Assembly (NCBI GenBank): GCA_022510385.1
Contig: JAFLTQ010000017.1
Location: 1-59,762, forward strand
Origin: Muribaculaceae bacterium
GTDB lineage: Bacteria > Bacteroidota > Bacteroidia > Bacteroidales > Muribaculaceae
Length of the DNA: 59,762 bases
Direction of reading: 5' to 3'
Below, piece after piece: positions 46,201 to 55,224 of the stretch (its first letter is position 1; each line of letters opens with the position of its first letter). The translations under genes and the position numbers were made by a program. The notes below the pieces were generated by a model, which saw only the letters and a list, made by a program, of their open reading frames with translations, ran no database searches and had not been told where the DNA came from.

Positions 46201-47093
46201 TTTCGAATATCAAGTAATTTCCCTAACTTCAAATCCCATTCCGGTGGATCAAACTTTCCAAATATACCATAAGGGTAGAAAGTGAGTTCTCCTACATAAA
46301 TTTTACCGTCAATATTATATTGGTCAACTCTAACAAAAGGAATTCTTTCTGATAGAATTCTTGCGATTTCTATCATTTTTTCAAAATTCTTAGGTTTGGG
46401 TGATTCAAAATCTCCTTTTCCTGGATATCCTTGAATAAATTCCTGTAATTCCCATTTATCATTATAAAACAACTGATAATCAGATATCTTCTTTTCTTCG
46501 TTAAAATAATAGTGATCCCGAAAGGAGTTTATCTGAATATATCGCGGGTCACCATTGAAACAATAAAATTTATAGTCAGGCATTCCTTTTTCCGAATGGT
46601 CGGTAATATATTCCTCTGCAAATATTTTTCTTTTTACTTTTTTATATGGCCATTCCCCGTTTCTTTTAAAATAGTTTTGGTTGAATTCCTGTTTAGTTAT
46701 CTTTATAATATGGTCTCTGTCCGGTTTTTGAGAGGTTCTATGTATATAACTCCCTCCACTTATGTGATTTGCTTTTAAAACAAATTTTTCAGGAAGAGTA
46801 GAAAAATCAATATCCTCAACTCTATCCCAAATTCCAATAGTTGGTATAATAAATTCATTACTGATTTTCTTTGCAACCCACTCCTTAAATTTTATCTTAT
46901 CAACGATAGTGGTATATTCTTTTTTTCTGTCGTACAGAATCAACCATTTTAATTTCTCATTAAATGTCATAGGATTTTTCCAATTAATCCACCTACCGGC
47001 TTTCATCCGAAACATTAGGGAAAGAAATATCTTATCATTAATCAAATTCCAATTGTACAGTCTTCGGACTCTCCCTTCATCTATTAAATGCAT
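46197..47093 (-). CDS. TupA-like ATP-grasp protein
   Basis: 298 residues of the TupA-like ATP-grasp family often found in capsule loci. NWKNPMTFNEKLKWLILYDR is the family start; FVLKANHISGGSYIHR is the nucleotide-binding loop; KIFAEEYIT, GMPDYKFYCFNGDPRYIQ and VRVDQYNIDGKIYVGELTFYPYG give the ATP-grasp metal site. In other bacteria TupA joins acidic residues to sugars in teichuronopeptide; here it may decorate the glycan with an amide-linked group. That role is inferred. Confidence 0.8.
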   Translation of the reverse strand: MHLIDEGRVRRLYNWNLINDKIFLSLMFRMKAGRWINWKNPMTFNEKLKWLILYDRKKEYTTIVDKIKFKEWVAKKISNEFIIPTIGIWDRVEDIDFSTLPEKFVLKANHISGGSYIHRTSQKPDRDHIIKITKQEFNQNYFKRNGEWPYKKVKRKIFAEEYITDHSEKGMPDYKFYCFNGDPRYIQINSFRDHYYFNEEKKISDYQLFYNDKWELQEFIQGYPGKGDFESPKPKNFEKMIEIARILSERIPFVRVDQYNIDGKIYVGELTFYPYGIFGKFDPPEWDLKLGKLLDIRK

Positions 47094-47316
47094 AACAATT
47101 TCTCTTATTTAATTTTTATTAACTACAATCGAACTTTAAATTTATGGTTAATAGATGTATCCTATTCGACACCAATCATTAGTTTTTAACAAGAAATTCA
47201 TTCATATTGTGAATAACTTTCCCTCTCATTAAAAAAGGGAATCACAGGAATTTATACGGACAAAACAAACGAAACATAAGGCATTTTCTCATTTGAGAAG
47301 CCAAACCTGATTTATG

Positions 47317-48336
47317 TTAAAATTTATGAATGATAAATGGTTTCTTCCCAATCAAAGCAGCAATATGGGGGAAGCCGGAAGCATACATAGCACCGGTATC
47401 CATCCTATACACCTTTTCTGCTTTCATAATAAGAAAGAAATCAATGAAAGTTTTATCATAAAGATAGGGAGATTGTTGATCTTTTTTTAGAGCTTCTTTG
47501 GGATGAAGGATTTCTCCGGGTATGACAAAAATTCTTGAATCCAACTTTTTCACTTCCTCTAAGAAAGTAACGCTATCACTTGCCACCAAAGCCTTATAAC
47601 CCGGTGGTAAATCTTTTAATAATATTGAAAGTTCTTTTAAACATTTTTCTAATAATAATTCTCTCTCTTTCCCTTCTAATTTTTCACCTCTGACATCTAT
47701 AAAATCACCTAATAATTGCATAAATCTGAAAGAGAAGGAATAGTAAGGTTCATTAGATAAGTATTTATTTAATTCTGTCTGTAATCGGGCGGATGGTTTA
47801 AATAATTCTTGAAATAATTCACCGTATTTGTCTCCATGTAAAAAGTTATTTGTAAATATATGTAATTCCTTATGATGGATTGGCAAAAACATAGCTTTGA
47901 AAATATGTAAATCCAACCTCTTTTCGATCTTAGATTGCCTCATTAACCTATACGGCATTACCGGGAAAGCTTTAAGATAGCTAAAATGAATGTTGCTCTC
48001 ATTTATTCTCCAGTCATATTGTTTCGGAATGAGATAATCTGTAAGAACGAAAGGCTTGGTCCAATGAATGTAAAAAGGCAGTTTATTTTTTTTACTATAA
48101 TAATAGGTAGAAAGAATTCCCTTAAGTCTGTCAACCAATCCAACATTTTCATTAAATTCATTCATAAATATAACCTTCTGCTGAGTTTTCCCCTTTATTT
48201 TAGTATTATAATACCAACGGCTGATATTTGAAGGTATATTTAAGTCCCCTTTATATAGAAAAACCTTTATCAATATTTTTAATTTAGCAAAAATAATGGA
48301 AAAGGTTTTAAGCTTTGTTTTTTCGTGGTCTATCAC
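47317..48336 (-). CDS. Fucosyltransferase-like protein
   Basis: 339 residues. ENVGLVDRLKGILSTYYYSKKNKLPFYIHW looks like the start of the GT-B fold shared by alpha-1,2- and alpha-1,6-fucosyltransferases and NodZ, with YYSFSFRFMQLLGDF in the region of the conserved Arg and ALVASDSVTFLEEV as the donor-side motif. A basic ~30-residue N-terminal extension precedes it. The donor is inferred; no GDP-fucose synthesis genes are seen here. The 223-base gap upstream (47094-47316) shows no gene. Confidence 0.5.
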   Translation of the reverse strand: MIDHEKTKLKTFSIIFAKLKILIKVFLYKGDLNIPSNISRWYYNTKIKGKTQQKVIFMNEFNENVGLVDRLKGILSTYYYSKKNKLPFYIHWTKPFVLTDYLIPKQYDWRINESNIHFSYLKAFPVMPYRLMRQSKIEKRLDLHIFKAMFLPIHHKELHIFTNNFLHGDKYGELFQELFKPSARLQTELNKYLSNEPYYSFSFRFMQLLGDFIDVRGEKLEGKERELLLEKCLKELSILLKDLPPGYKALVASDSVTFLEEVKKLDSRIFVIPGEILHPKEALKKDQQSPYLYDKTFIDFFLIMKAEKVYRMDTGAMYASGFPHIAALIGKKPFIIHKF

Positions 48337-48394
48337 AAATGAAATAAACTATTACGATAATTGTTTTTTGTTAAAGCATAACAACAAGTATACT

Positions 48395-49390
48395 TCAGTA
48401 TTTCATAATTTTTTCTAAATATAATTTATATTTCCCAATATAATTTTTAAATTTTTGTGATGTTTTATTTGAGATTATTTCTGATCTTATTTTAAGTATT
48501 ATAAGGGGATGAAGGAAACGGCCTATTGTAGATGTATTCTTTGAAAAACTAAGTGTAAATACATACCAAAATTTTTTAAAAGCATATTTCTTTTTATATA
48601 GAATCCTCCATTTTTGTCTCTTATATATTTCCTTTTCTAAAATAAATCTTTCTAAATTAGTAATCGGTAATAACTTAAAATTCTCATAGATATCGTTTAA
48701 AAATCCTAAGGAATCATATTTCCAATATTGAATATTATCTGCTGTTATAAGACGAGGAAAATCTGAAACATAAAATGTTTTACCGAATAAGCACGAGTAA
48801 CAAGCCATGAAAATATGCGGATATTCGTTTTTTACTTTCTTTTCCAATAAGAGTTGATACATATTTTCATTTTTAATTACTATTCCTGATAAAATATTCA
48901 TTCTATGAATATTAGAATATACATTTTGAAATCCCTCTGTATAAACCTCATTATTTATATCATTATTCTTCTTTATTAATTTACCATTCACATCAATCTT
49001 ATTGCAGGCATTGAGGATACATTTAACACTTTTATCATTTTTCAGGATTTCGATTACAGTCTTTAAATAATTGCTATTAAGATAATCATCGTCTCCTAAA
49101 ATCATAAAATATGGTGCAACACTCTTTCCAACTAAAAATATAATATTATGTGTTGCACCTTTATTCTTTTCTTGTAAAAAATAAGAAATCTTGAATCCTC
49201 TGTTTGTTTCAATGAAATTTTCAACCGATGTTCGTGTTTCATCTTTAGAACAGTTATCAGAAATAATTATTCCTACTTCATTTTGTAAGTTGTTTTCTTT
49301 AATAGATGTTGTTAATAAATTTAAATTTTTAAGAATAAACTTTTCCCTATTGTAAGTAGGTATTAAAATATCTATAAAGGTAGTTTCCAT
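48395..49390 (-). CDS. GT2 glycosyltransferase
   Basis: 331 residues. TFIDILIPTYNREKFILKNL, IISDNCSKDET, NKGATHNIIFLVG and FMILGDDDYL (DxD site). The C-terminal ~100 residues are very basic and lysine/isoleucine-rich, a membrane-associating tail. The coding sequence is notably AT-rich, in line with its neighbours to the right. Confidence 0.88.
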   Translation of the reverse strand: METTFIDILIPTYNREKFILKNLNLLTTSIKENNLQNEVGIIISDNCSKDETRTSVENFIETNRGFKISYFLQEKNKGATHNIIFLVGKSVAPYFMILGDDDYLNSNYLKTVIEILKNDKSVKCILNACNKIDVNGKLIKKNNDINNEVYTEGFQNVYSNIHRMNILSGIVIKNENMYQLLLEKKVKNEYPHIFMACYSCLFGKTFYVSDFPRLITADNIQYWKYDSLGFLNDIYENFKLLPITNLERFILEKEIYKRQKWRILYKKKYAFKKFWYVFTLSFSKNTSTIGRFLHPLIILKIRSEIISNKTSQKFKNYIGKYKLYLEKIMKY

Positions 49391-49419
49391 AATTATAACA
49401 TAAATTGGAGGACTAAATC

Positions 49420-50349
49420 TTAATCAAGCATTATAGGCAAACCCAACCCTTCTTTTTCTCTTAAATAGGATTGAGACCCTCCTAAATGCTGAAATTTATC
49501 CTTAATACCTCTACGATAGATTATAGGATAACGCCGTATCTCCCCTTTTGCATACATATCATTTATTATTTCAATAATTGCGGAACTCATTCCGCAATTC
49601 TCTTGATGTTCCTCTAAACAAATCAGTGAATCATATTTTTCTGCTATTGCCTTAAGATGGATTTTAGAGAGAGGCTTTAAAAAAGGAACACTATACAAAT
49701 CATAATCATTATATGAAGTTTCTATTTGGTCTTTGAGATCTTCAACTAAAGAGGATGTAGACAATATTGCGTTGGTTTTATTATTATTGATAACCGGAAG
49801 CACCTCTCCTATCATCATATTCGAGACTTTTTCTAAATATTCCGGATTGTAATTCTCGGCATTTAATTTCCGAGTCTTTCCGAGCCGTATATACATGGGG
49901 CCAGTGTGAATAAAAGAAAGAGATATAATTTTTTCAGTTTCAATGTTATTGGCCGGAGAAGCCACCACTATACCGGGTAATACTCTCATTACTCCTATAT
50001 CTTCTGTGGCATGATGAGACATGCCGGCGCTTCCATAACTATATCCTTCTCCCATACATACAATCCTCACATTGAGATTATTATAGCAAACATCATTTCT
50101 TATTTGTTCAAGACATCTTAAGGTGTTAAAATTACCGATTGAATATACGTATACAATAAAGCCTTGCATAGCCATCCCGGCAGCAACACCCATCATATTC
50201 TGTTCAGCTATTCCTGCATTAAGAAATCTTTTAGGAAATTTTTCTCGAAAGGGCTCAATCATATTATATCCCAAATCTCCTACCATAAGAAATATTCTTG
50301 AATCGGTTTGAGCCTCCGCAATAAGTTTATTTATAAATGTAGGTCTCAT
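49420..50349 (-). CDS. Transketolase-like C-terminal subunit
   Basis: About 309 residues from the ATG at 50349 (the open frame reaches 50370). It contains the pyrimidine-binding and C-terminal domains of a transketolase: FLMVGDLGYNMIEPF, NAGIAEQNMMGVAAGMA with the catalytic Glu, ATEDIGVMRVLPG and ICLEEHQENCGMSSAI. It works as a dimer with the N-terminal subunit encoded just upstream, whose stop it overlaps by 23 bases. In a sugar-nucleotide cluster it probably transfers a two-carbon ketol group. Confidence 0.88.
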   Translation of the reverse strand: MRPTFINKLIAEAQTDSRIFLMVGDLGYNMIEPFREKFPKRFLNAGIAEQNMMGVAAGMAMQGFIVYVYSIGNFNTLRCLEQIRNDVCYNNLNVRIVCMGEGYSYGSAGMSHHATEDIGVMRVLPGIVVASPANNIETEKIISLSFIHTGPMYIRLGKTRKLNAENYNPEYLEKVSNMMIGEVLPVINNNKTNAILSTSSLVEDLKDQIETSYNDYDLYSVPFLKPLSKIHLKAIAEKYDSLICLEEHQENCGMSSAIIEIINDMYAKGEIRRYPIIYRRGIKDKFQHLGGSQSYLREKEGLGLPIMLD

Positions 50350-51175
50350 TCTCAATTTCCTTAATGGCACTCTTTAATTCTTCCTCATTGGGACTTGAAT
50401 AGTGGTATTTAAGATTATTTTCCATAAAAGAGACTCCCTTTCCTTTAATTGTGTCGCACACTATGGCTAATGGTTTTAACTCGGAGTGGGACCTTTGAAA
50501 GGCACCTATTATCTCTTTATGGTTATGACCGTCAATCCGCAGACATTCCCATCCAAAACTTTGGAATTTATTTTCAATATTTTCCAAATTTAGGATATCG
50601 ACTACCTTCCCTAAGGCTTGAATTTTATTAAAATCTATGATTAATGTGAGGTTAGATAAGTTTTGTTGCGATGCAAAAAGAATAGCCTCCCAGGTTGAGC
50701 CCTCTTCCATCTCTCCATCACTCACAATACAATACACTTGATTGGATTTCCCTTGTTTTTTTATTGCCAATGCTATTCCACAAGCGACGGGAAGGCCATG
50801 TCCTAAAGAACCACCCCCATATTCCACCCCCGGAACTCTACAGTTTATATGTTCAGTAAAAATGCTCCCTTCTTTACAAAAATCTTCAAGCAATTCCGTT
50901 GAGAAAAAATTCTTTAATCCTAAAACGGCATAATAAATACTGCTACAATGTGCCTTTGAATATATAAGAAAGTCACGCTCAGGACTCTTTGGATTCTTTG
51001 GATCTAATTTTAAAACCCCATTAAATAAGACAGCAAGAACATCTGCTATTGATAAAGAGCCTCCTATATGTGATGAATTCGCCCGATTCACCAATTTAAG
51101 CGCAAGAATTTTGGCCTCTTTTGCAAAGTTAAATGTATCGTGACTATCTATATATTGTGTAGTGGATTTTTCCAT
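50327..51175 (-). CDS. Transketolase-like N-terminal subunit
   Basis: 282 residues. SSHIGGSLSIADVLAVLF and SKAHCSSIYYAVL are the conserved transketolase N-terminal segments; GGGSLGHGLPVACGIALA and the TPP-diphosphate motif SDGEMEEGSTWEAILFASQQNLSNLTLIID (GDGxxx...N type) follow. Together with the C-terminal subunit it makes a complete TPP enzyme of about 590 residues. The split form next to CDP-sugar genes argues against a role in the pentose phosphate pathway. Confidence 0.9.
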   Translation of the reverse strand: MEKSTTQYIDSHDTFNFAKEAKILALKLVNRANSSHIGGSLSIADVLAVLFNGVLKLDPKNPKSPERDFLIYSKAHCSSIYYAVLGLKNFFSTELLEDFCKEGSIFTEHINCRVPGVEYGGGSLGHGLPVACGIALAIKKQGKSNQVYCIVSDGEMEEGSTWEAILFASQQNLSNLTLIIDFNKIQALGKVVDILNLENIENKFQSFGWECLRIDGHNHKEIIGAFQRSHSELKPLAIVCDTIKGKGVSFMENNLKYHYSSPNEEELKSAIKEIENETYIYK

Positions 51176-51223
51176 TAATAAAAAAGAAAGTATTACTTAG
51201 AATATTGAGCAATAAGGGAATTA

Positions 51224-52294
51224 TTAACCTAATTTAAGAGTCATGCTTATTGCATCTATTGTTCTGGTAAATGTCTCTGTTAAACCGAATTTTTCCTTCC
51301 ATCCAAGATTTTGTAATTTTTGTGTTTCCGGAATTATTATATTGACAGGATTTTTCATTTTAGAATATGCTATTGAGTTCGGATCTATATTATATTCAAC
51401 TTTTATATTTTTTTCAGGGTAACAACCTATCAATATATGGGCTAATTCTTTAATTGAGATCTCGTTTAGTTGTGAACCTACATTATAAGCTTCTCCATTC
51501 TCCCCCTTAGTCAATATCATTAATAATGCCTCTATCGCATCTACCACATATAAAAATGTTCTTTTGGCGCTTCCATTGCTTCGGAGAATTATATTTTTAT
51601 TCTTTACAAAACTTTTACATATATCAGAAAAGGCTCGGGAATCGTTTAAATCCAAAAAAGGTCCCAGAGTATGGAAGACTCTTGCGATTTTAACATTCAA
51701 GCCATACTGATAATAATAGTCTATGCAAAGATTTTCTCCTGCTCTTTTGCTTTCGCCATAACAATTTCTTACATCTAAAGGGTCTATCATACCTCTATCA
51801 GTTTCAAATATGGTGGTATTTTCATCTGTGAGCTCTCCATATATTAAACTTGAGCTTAAAAAAAGGAACGAATCTACTTTTTTGTTTTTTGCCAATTGTA
51901 ACAAATTGTCAGTTCCAATTATATTCGCCCTTGCCGTTCCCACAGGATCAGTTCCATAATATTTGGGGCTGGCATTACTTGCACCATGTATAATGTAATC
52001 TATAGGATCGTCAATAGATATAGGATCACAGACATCCTGAAGTAAAATATTTATATAATCTTTTTTTAAATAATCTTTAAATATATTTTGTGCTTTTTTG
52101 AGATTTCTGAATAAAAGAAATAATTTTATATGATAGGAATTTATCTCATTAAGCATAATTAATACTAAAACTAAATAACTCGGAATCATGCCTGAAGATC
52201 CTGTTATTAGAATATGTTTACCTCTAAACTTCTCCCAGGGGACAGTCTTACTGTTTAAAATATTAATTATATCTTCTTTAACTATTTGATTCAT
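51224..52294 (-). CDS. NAD-dependent epimerase/dehydratase (SDR)
   Basis: 356 residues of the extended SDR family. HILITGSSGMIPSYL is the nucleotide motif and YGESKRAGE the catalytic Tyr-Lys; IIHGASNASPKYYG and ARVFHTLGPF are typical of sugar-nucleotide epimerases. The C-terminal half carries TFLYVVDAIEALL. It overlaps rfbG by 17 bases and probably acts on the CDP-4-keto sugar that rfbG makes, as an epimerase or reductase. Confidence 0.85.
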   Translation of the reverse strand: MNQIVKEDIINILNSKTVPWEKFRGKHILITGSSGMIPSYLVLVLIMLNEINSYHIKLFLLFRNLKKAQNIFKDYLKKDYINILLQDVCDPISIDDPIDYIIHGASNASPKYYGTDPVGTARANIIGTDNLLQLAKNKKVDSFLFLSSSLIYGELTDENTTIFETDRGMIDPLDVRNCYGESKRAGENLCIDYYYQYGLNVKIARVFHTLGPFLDLNDSRAFSDICKSFVKNKNIILRSNGSAKRTFLYVVDAIEALLMILTKGENGEAYNVGSQLNEISIKELAHILIGCYPEKNIKVEYNIDPNSIAYSKMKNPVNIIIPETQKLQNLGWKEKFGLTETFTRTIDAISMTLKLG

Positions 52295-53366
52295 ATTTTT
52301 TATATAGGTCCGAATATTCGTTTAGTTGAGTAAGACATAAATCCAAAGTGTTTGTTTCTTTATAAGATAAATACCATTTAGCTGTAAATTTGATGGCTTC
52401 CTCTATATTTAATATTGGTAACCATCCAATGCTATTTTCTATTTTCGTGCAATCTAATATCAGGCTTTTTGATTCCACAAAATTATTTGTATTAATAATT
52501 TCTTGATAGGTTCCTCCCCCATAATAACGAATAAATTTTTCAACTAATTCTTTAACAGTTATTATTTCTTGTGTCCGGGGACCAAAATTCCATGCAGAGT
52601 TATAATTAGCAGGATTCTCCCACATTTTTTTTACTAATTGCATATAACCCCTTAATGGTTCAAGAACAAATTGCCACGGTCTTATAGATAAAGGCGACCG
52701 AATTATTATATCTTTATTCGATTCTATGTTCCTGACACAATCAGGAATTATCCTATGCTTTGCCCAGTCACCTCCACCAATCACGTTACCTGCTCTTACA
52801 CTTGAAATTGATTTTAAATTATTTTGTTTAAAAAAACTATTTCTCCAAGAAGAGAGAGCAATTTCTACTGCCGCTTTACTCGAGGAATAGGGATCATACC
52901 CTCCCAATCTATCCGTTTCTTTATATACATAACCCTCTTTTGTATTTTCATAACATTTATCTGATGAAACAATAATACCAACTTTGACACTGGGACTTTT
53001 TCTAATACATTCAAGAACATTTAATGTTCCTATGACATTGGTTTTCCAAGTTTCAAGAGGATATTTATAACTTTCAACTACTAACGGGAGGGCTGCCAGA
53101 TGGAAAACAATTTCAGGTTGATACTTTTTAAAAACCTTCTCTATTTCTATAAAATTTTGAATATTCCCTCTAATATCACTATATATTTTATCTCCAATAT
53201 TTGTTAACCTAAAATTCCCCTTTTTATCTCCGGAATCTATAGAAAATCCTATGATTTTTGCTCCCAAGGCATTTAACCAGATTGTTAACCATGACCCTTT
53301 AAAACCTGTATGCCCGGTTATTAAGATTTTTTTTCCGCAGAAAAATTTTTGAAAGATGTCTTCCAT
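52278..53366 (-). CDS. rfbG: CDP-glucose 4,6-dehydratase
   Basis: 362 residues. KKILITGHTGFKGSWLTIWLNALGAKIIGFS is the distinctive RfbG N-terminus. HLAALPLVVESYKYPLETWKTN, SSDKCYEN and YDPYSSSKAAVEI (catalytic Tyr/Lys) follow, with RPWQFVLEPLRGYM at the C-terminal side. It converts CDP-glucose to CDP-4-keto-6-deoxyglucose. It lies 20 bases downstream of rfbF. Confidence 0.95.
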   Translation of the reverse strand: MEDIFQKFFCGKKILITGHTGFKGSWLTIWLNALGAKIIGFSIDSGDKKGNFRLTNIGDKIYSDIRGNIQNFIEIEKVFKKYQPEIVFHLAALPLVVESYKYPLETWKTNVIGTLNVLECIRKSPSVKVGIIVSSDKCYENTKEGYVYKETDRLGGYDPYSSSKAAVEIALSSWRNSFFKQNNLKSISSVRAGNVIGGGDWAKHRIIPDCVRNIESNKDIIIRSPLSIRPWQFVLEPLRGYMQLVKKMWENPANYNSAWNFGPRTQEIITVKELVEKFIRYYGGGTYQEIINTNNFVESKSLILDCTKIENSIGWLPILNIEEAIKFTAKWYLSYKETNTLDLCLTQLNEYSDLYKKYESNS

Positions 53367-53386
53367 TAAAAATTGAAGATTTTAAT

Positions 53387-54163
53387 TCATAAACTTTTCA
53401 ACCAAGGGGTAAAACCTTTTTTTGCTAATTCTTCTAAATAAAATTTATCTCGGAGACAGTCAACACATTGCCAAAAACCTTCATGATGATATGATTTTAA
53501 TTGCCCTTCCTTTGCAAGAACTTTAAAAACTTCAAATTCTAACGAACATTCATCACCATCTATATAATTAAAAATTTCAGGTTCCACTACCATATAACCT
53601 GCATTAATTGTAACAAAATCCTTATAATTTTTTTCTCTGAAGTCTTTAACTGTGTTATTTAAATCAATATCAAGTATTCCCTTGTCTTGCTTCCTATTTA
53701 CAGATGTTATAGTGGCTATTTTACCATGATTTTTGTGATATTCATATAGTTTATTTAGATTGATATCACACAGCCCATCACCATAAGTTAGAAAAAAAGT
53801 TTCATTATTAATGTATTCCTTAATTTGCTTTATTCTTCCCCCGGTATTTGTATTACAGCCGGTATTAACAATAGTCACTTGCCATGGTTCAACTTTTGTT
53901 TTATGAAATATTATTTTATTATCCTCTCTATAATTGAAAGTAATATCTGATGAATTAATAAAATATCTTGCAAACCATTGTTTTATATATTCCTGTTTAT
54001 AACCGGCACAAACTATAAAATCATTATAATTATAGTAAGAAAACTCTTTCATGATATGCCATAATAATGGCATATCATTTATTTCAACCATAGGTTTAGG
54101 TTTTTTTTCTGTCTCTTCACTAATTCTTGTTCCTTGTCCCCCGGCTAATATAACGGTTTTCAT
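53387..54163 (-). CDS. rfbF: Glucose-1-phosphate cytidylyltransferase
   Basis: 258 residues. KTVILAGGQGTRISEETEKKPKPMVEI is the nucleotidyltransferase start, with IVCAGYKQEYIKQWF, FFLTYGDGLCDIN (metal-binding Asp) and EGFWQCVDCLRDK. It activates glucose-1-phosphate with CTP, the first step of CDP-deoxyhexose synthesis. Its 5' end overlaps the GT8-like gene by 44 bases. Confidence 0.95.
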   Translation of the reverse strand: MKTVILAGGQGTRISEETEKKPKPMVEINDMPLLWHIMKEFSYYNYNDFIVCAGYKQEYIKQWFARYFINSSDITFNYREDNKIIFHKTKVEPWQVTIVNTGCNTNTGGRIKQIKEYINNETFFLTYGDGLCDINLNKLYEYHKNHGKIATITSVNRKQDKGILDIDLNNTVKDFREKNYKDFVTINAGYMVVEPEIFNYIDGDECSLEFEVFKVLAKEGQLKSYHHEGFWQCVDCLRDKFYLEELAKKGFTPWLKSL

Positions 54164-55160
54164 ATCTATAATAAATATATTTTTTTGATAGATATTTATA
54201 GAATTTATAAATCCTACTTATAATTTTTTCTAAAGTTGGGAAATACATAGAAATCTTTCTTCCTATATCACTGGGAATAGATCTATATAAAAGAGATTCT
54301 TCAGGAGATAAAATTTCCATTCCTTTCAAATATTCTTTTTTTATATTAGCGATTATTCGGTCAATTTCTTCGGTTATACCATTCTCTCTTAAAGATATAT
54401 AAAATGATGGTTTTTTAATTGTGAGGTAAGTTAAACTATTATTTGTGTGATAATGAAAAATCTTGCACTCAGCTAAAAAAGTTAACGCGAATTCAAATTG
54501 AAGAGGCTGACAATTAAATTTAGGAGGAAGTTCAGTTATAAGATTATTCATTAAAACATTAGCTCTCCATAAATCCGGTTGATCATTATGAAAGCCGTAT
54601 TGTGTTGAACTTTCAAACCATAACTTATGCCATAACTCATAAAGCTTATGGGTTGTCTCTGTGTCTTTACATAAGATAACCCCACTATTATAATAACTTT
54701 TTATTCCATAATTAATATTTTTTTTAATACCTCTGGAATTATTCAGTTTTATAATTTCTTTAAAAGAATTTTCTTTACTAATTTTATTATCACCTCCCTG
54801 GCTAACTAAAGCTATTTCACAATTTATTTCTTCTAATTCCTTAATATCCCCTAAAATTAGAGTATCTACATCTATGAATACAAAATCCCCGTTAATAATC
54901 TTTCTAACAGATGTCTTTAAAAATCTTGATTTCTGTTTTTGATTTAAATAAATTGGTAAGTCTTCAACATGAATTTCATTTACATAAGACTTTAATAAAG
55001 ATTTAATTCCTGTAAGTGAATTTATTGTGTCTTTTTCAGTGATAAGAACAATATTACTTCCGGGATTATGCTTTAGAAGAGAATACATTGATATTACTGC
55101 TCTTTCTGCATAGTAATCTTGATCTGAGCTTACAACTACATAAACGAACTTTAAAGCCAT
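54120..55160 (-). CDS. GT8-like glycosyltransferase, paralogue 4
   Basis: 346 residues. KFVYVVVSSDQDYYAERAVISMYSL, FIDVDTLILGDIKELE, YYNSGVILCKDTETTHKLYELW, NDQPDLWRANVLM and IFHYHTNN. Clearly related to paralogues 1-3 but separated from them by ATP-grasp, transketolase and CDP-sugar genes. The C-terminal tail is longer and ends inside rfbF. Confidence 0.8.
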   Translation of the reverse strand: MALKFVYVVVSSDQDYYAERAVISMYSLLKHNPGSNIVLITEKDTINSLTGIKSLLKSYVNEIHVEDLPIYLNQKQKSRFLKTSVRKIINGDFVFIDVDTLILGDIKELEEINCEIALVSQGGDNKISKENSFKEIIKLNNSRGIKKNINYGIKSYYNSGVILCKDTETTHKLYELWHKLWFESSTQYGFHNDQPDLWRANVLMNNLITELPPKFNCQPLQFEFALTFLAECKIFHYHTNNSLTYLTIKKPSFYISLRENGITEEIDRIIANIKKEYLKGMEILSPEESLLYRSIPSDIGRKISMYFPTLEKIISRIYKFYKYLSKKYIYYRYENRYISRGTRNKN

Positions 55161-55224
55161 CTAAAATTTTAAGTTATTATTTCTCTGATTATGATACATT
55201 CTTTCTAATAGTGCATTCCACAAT

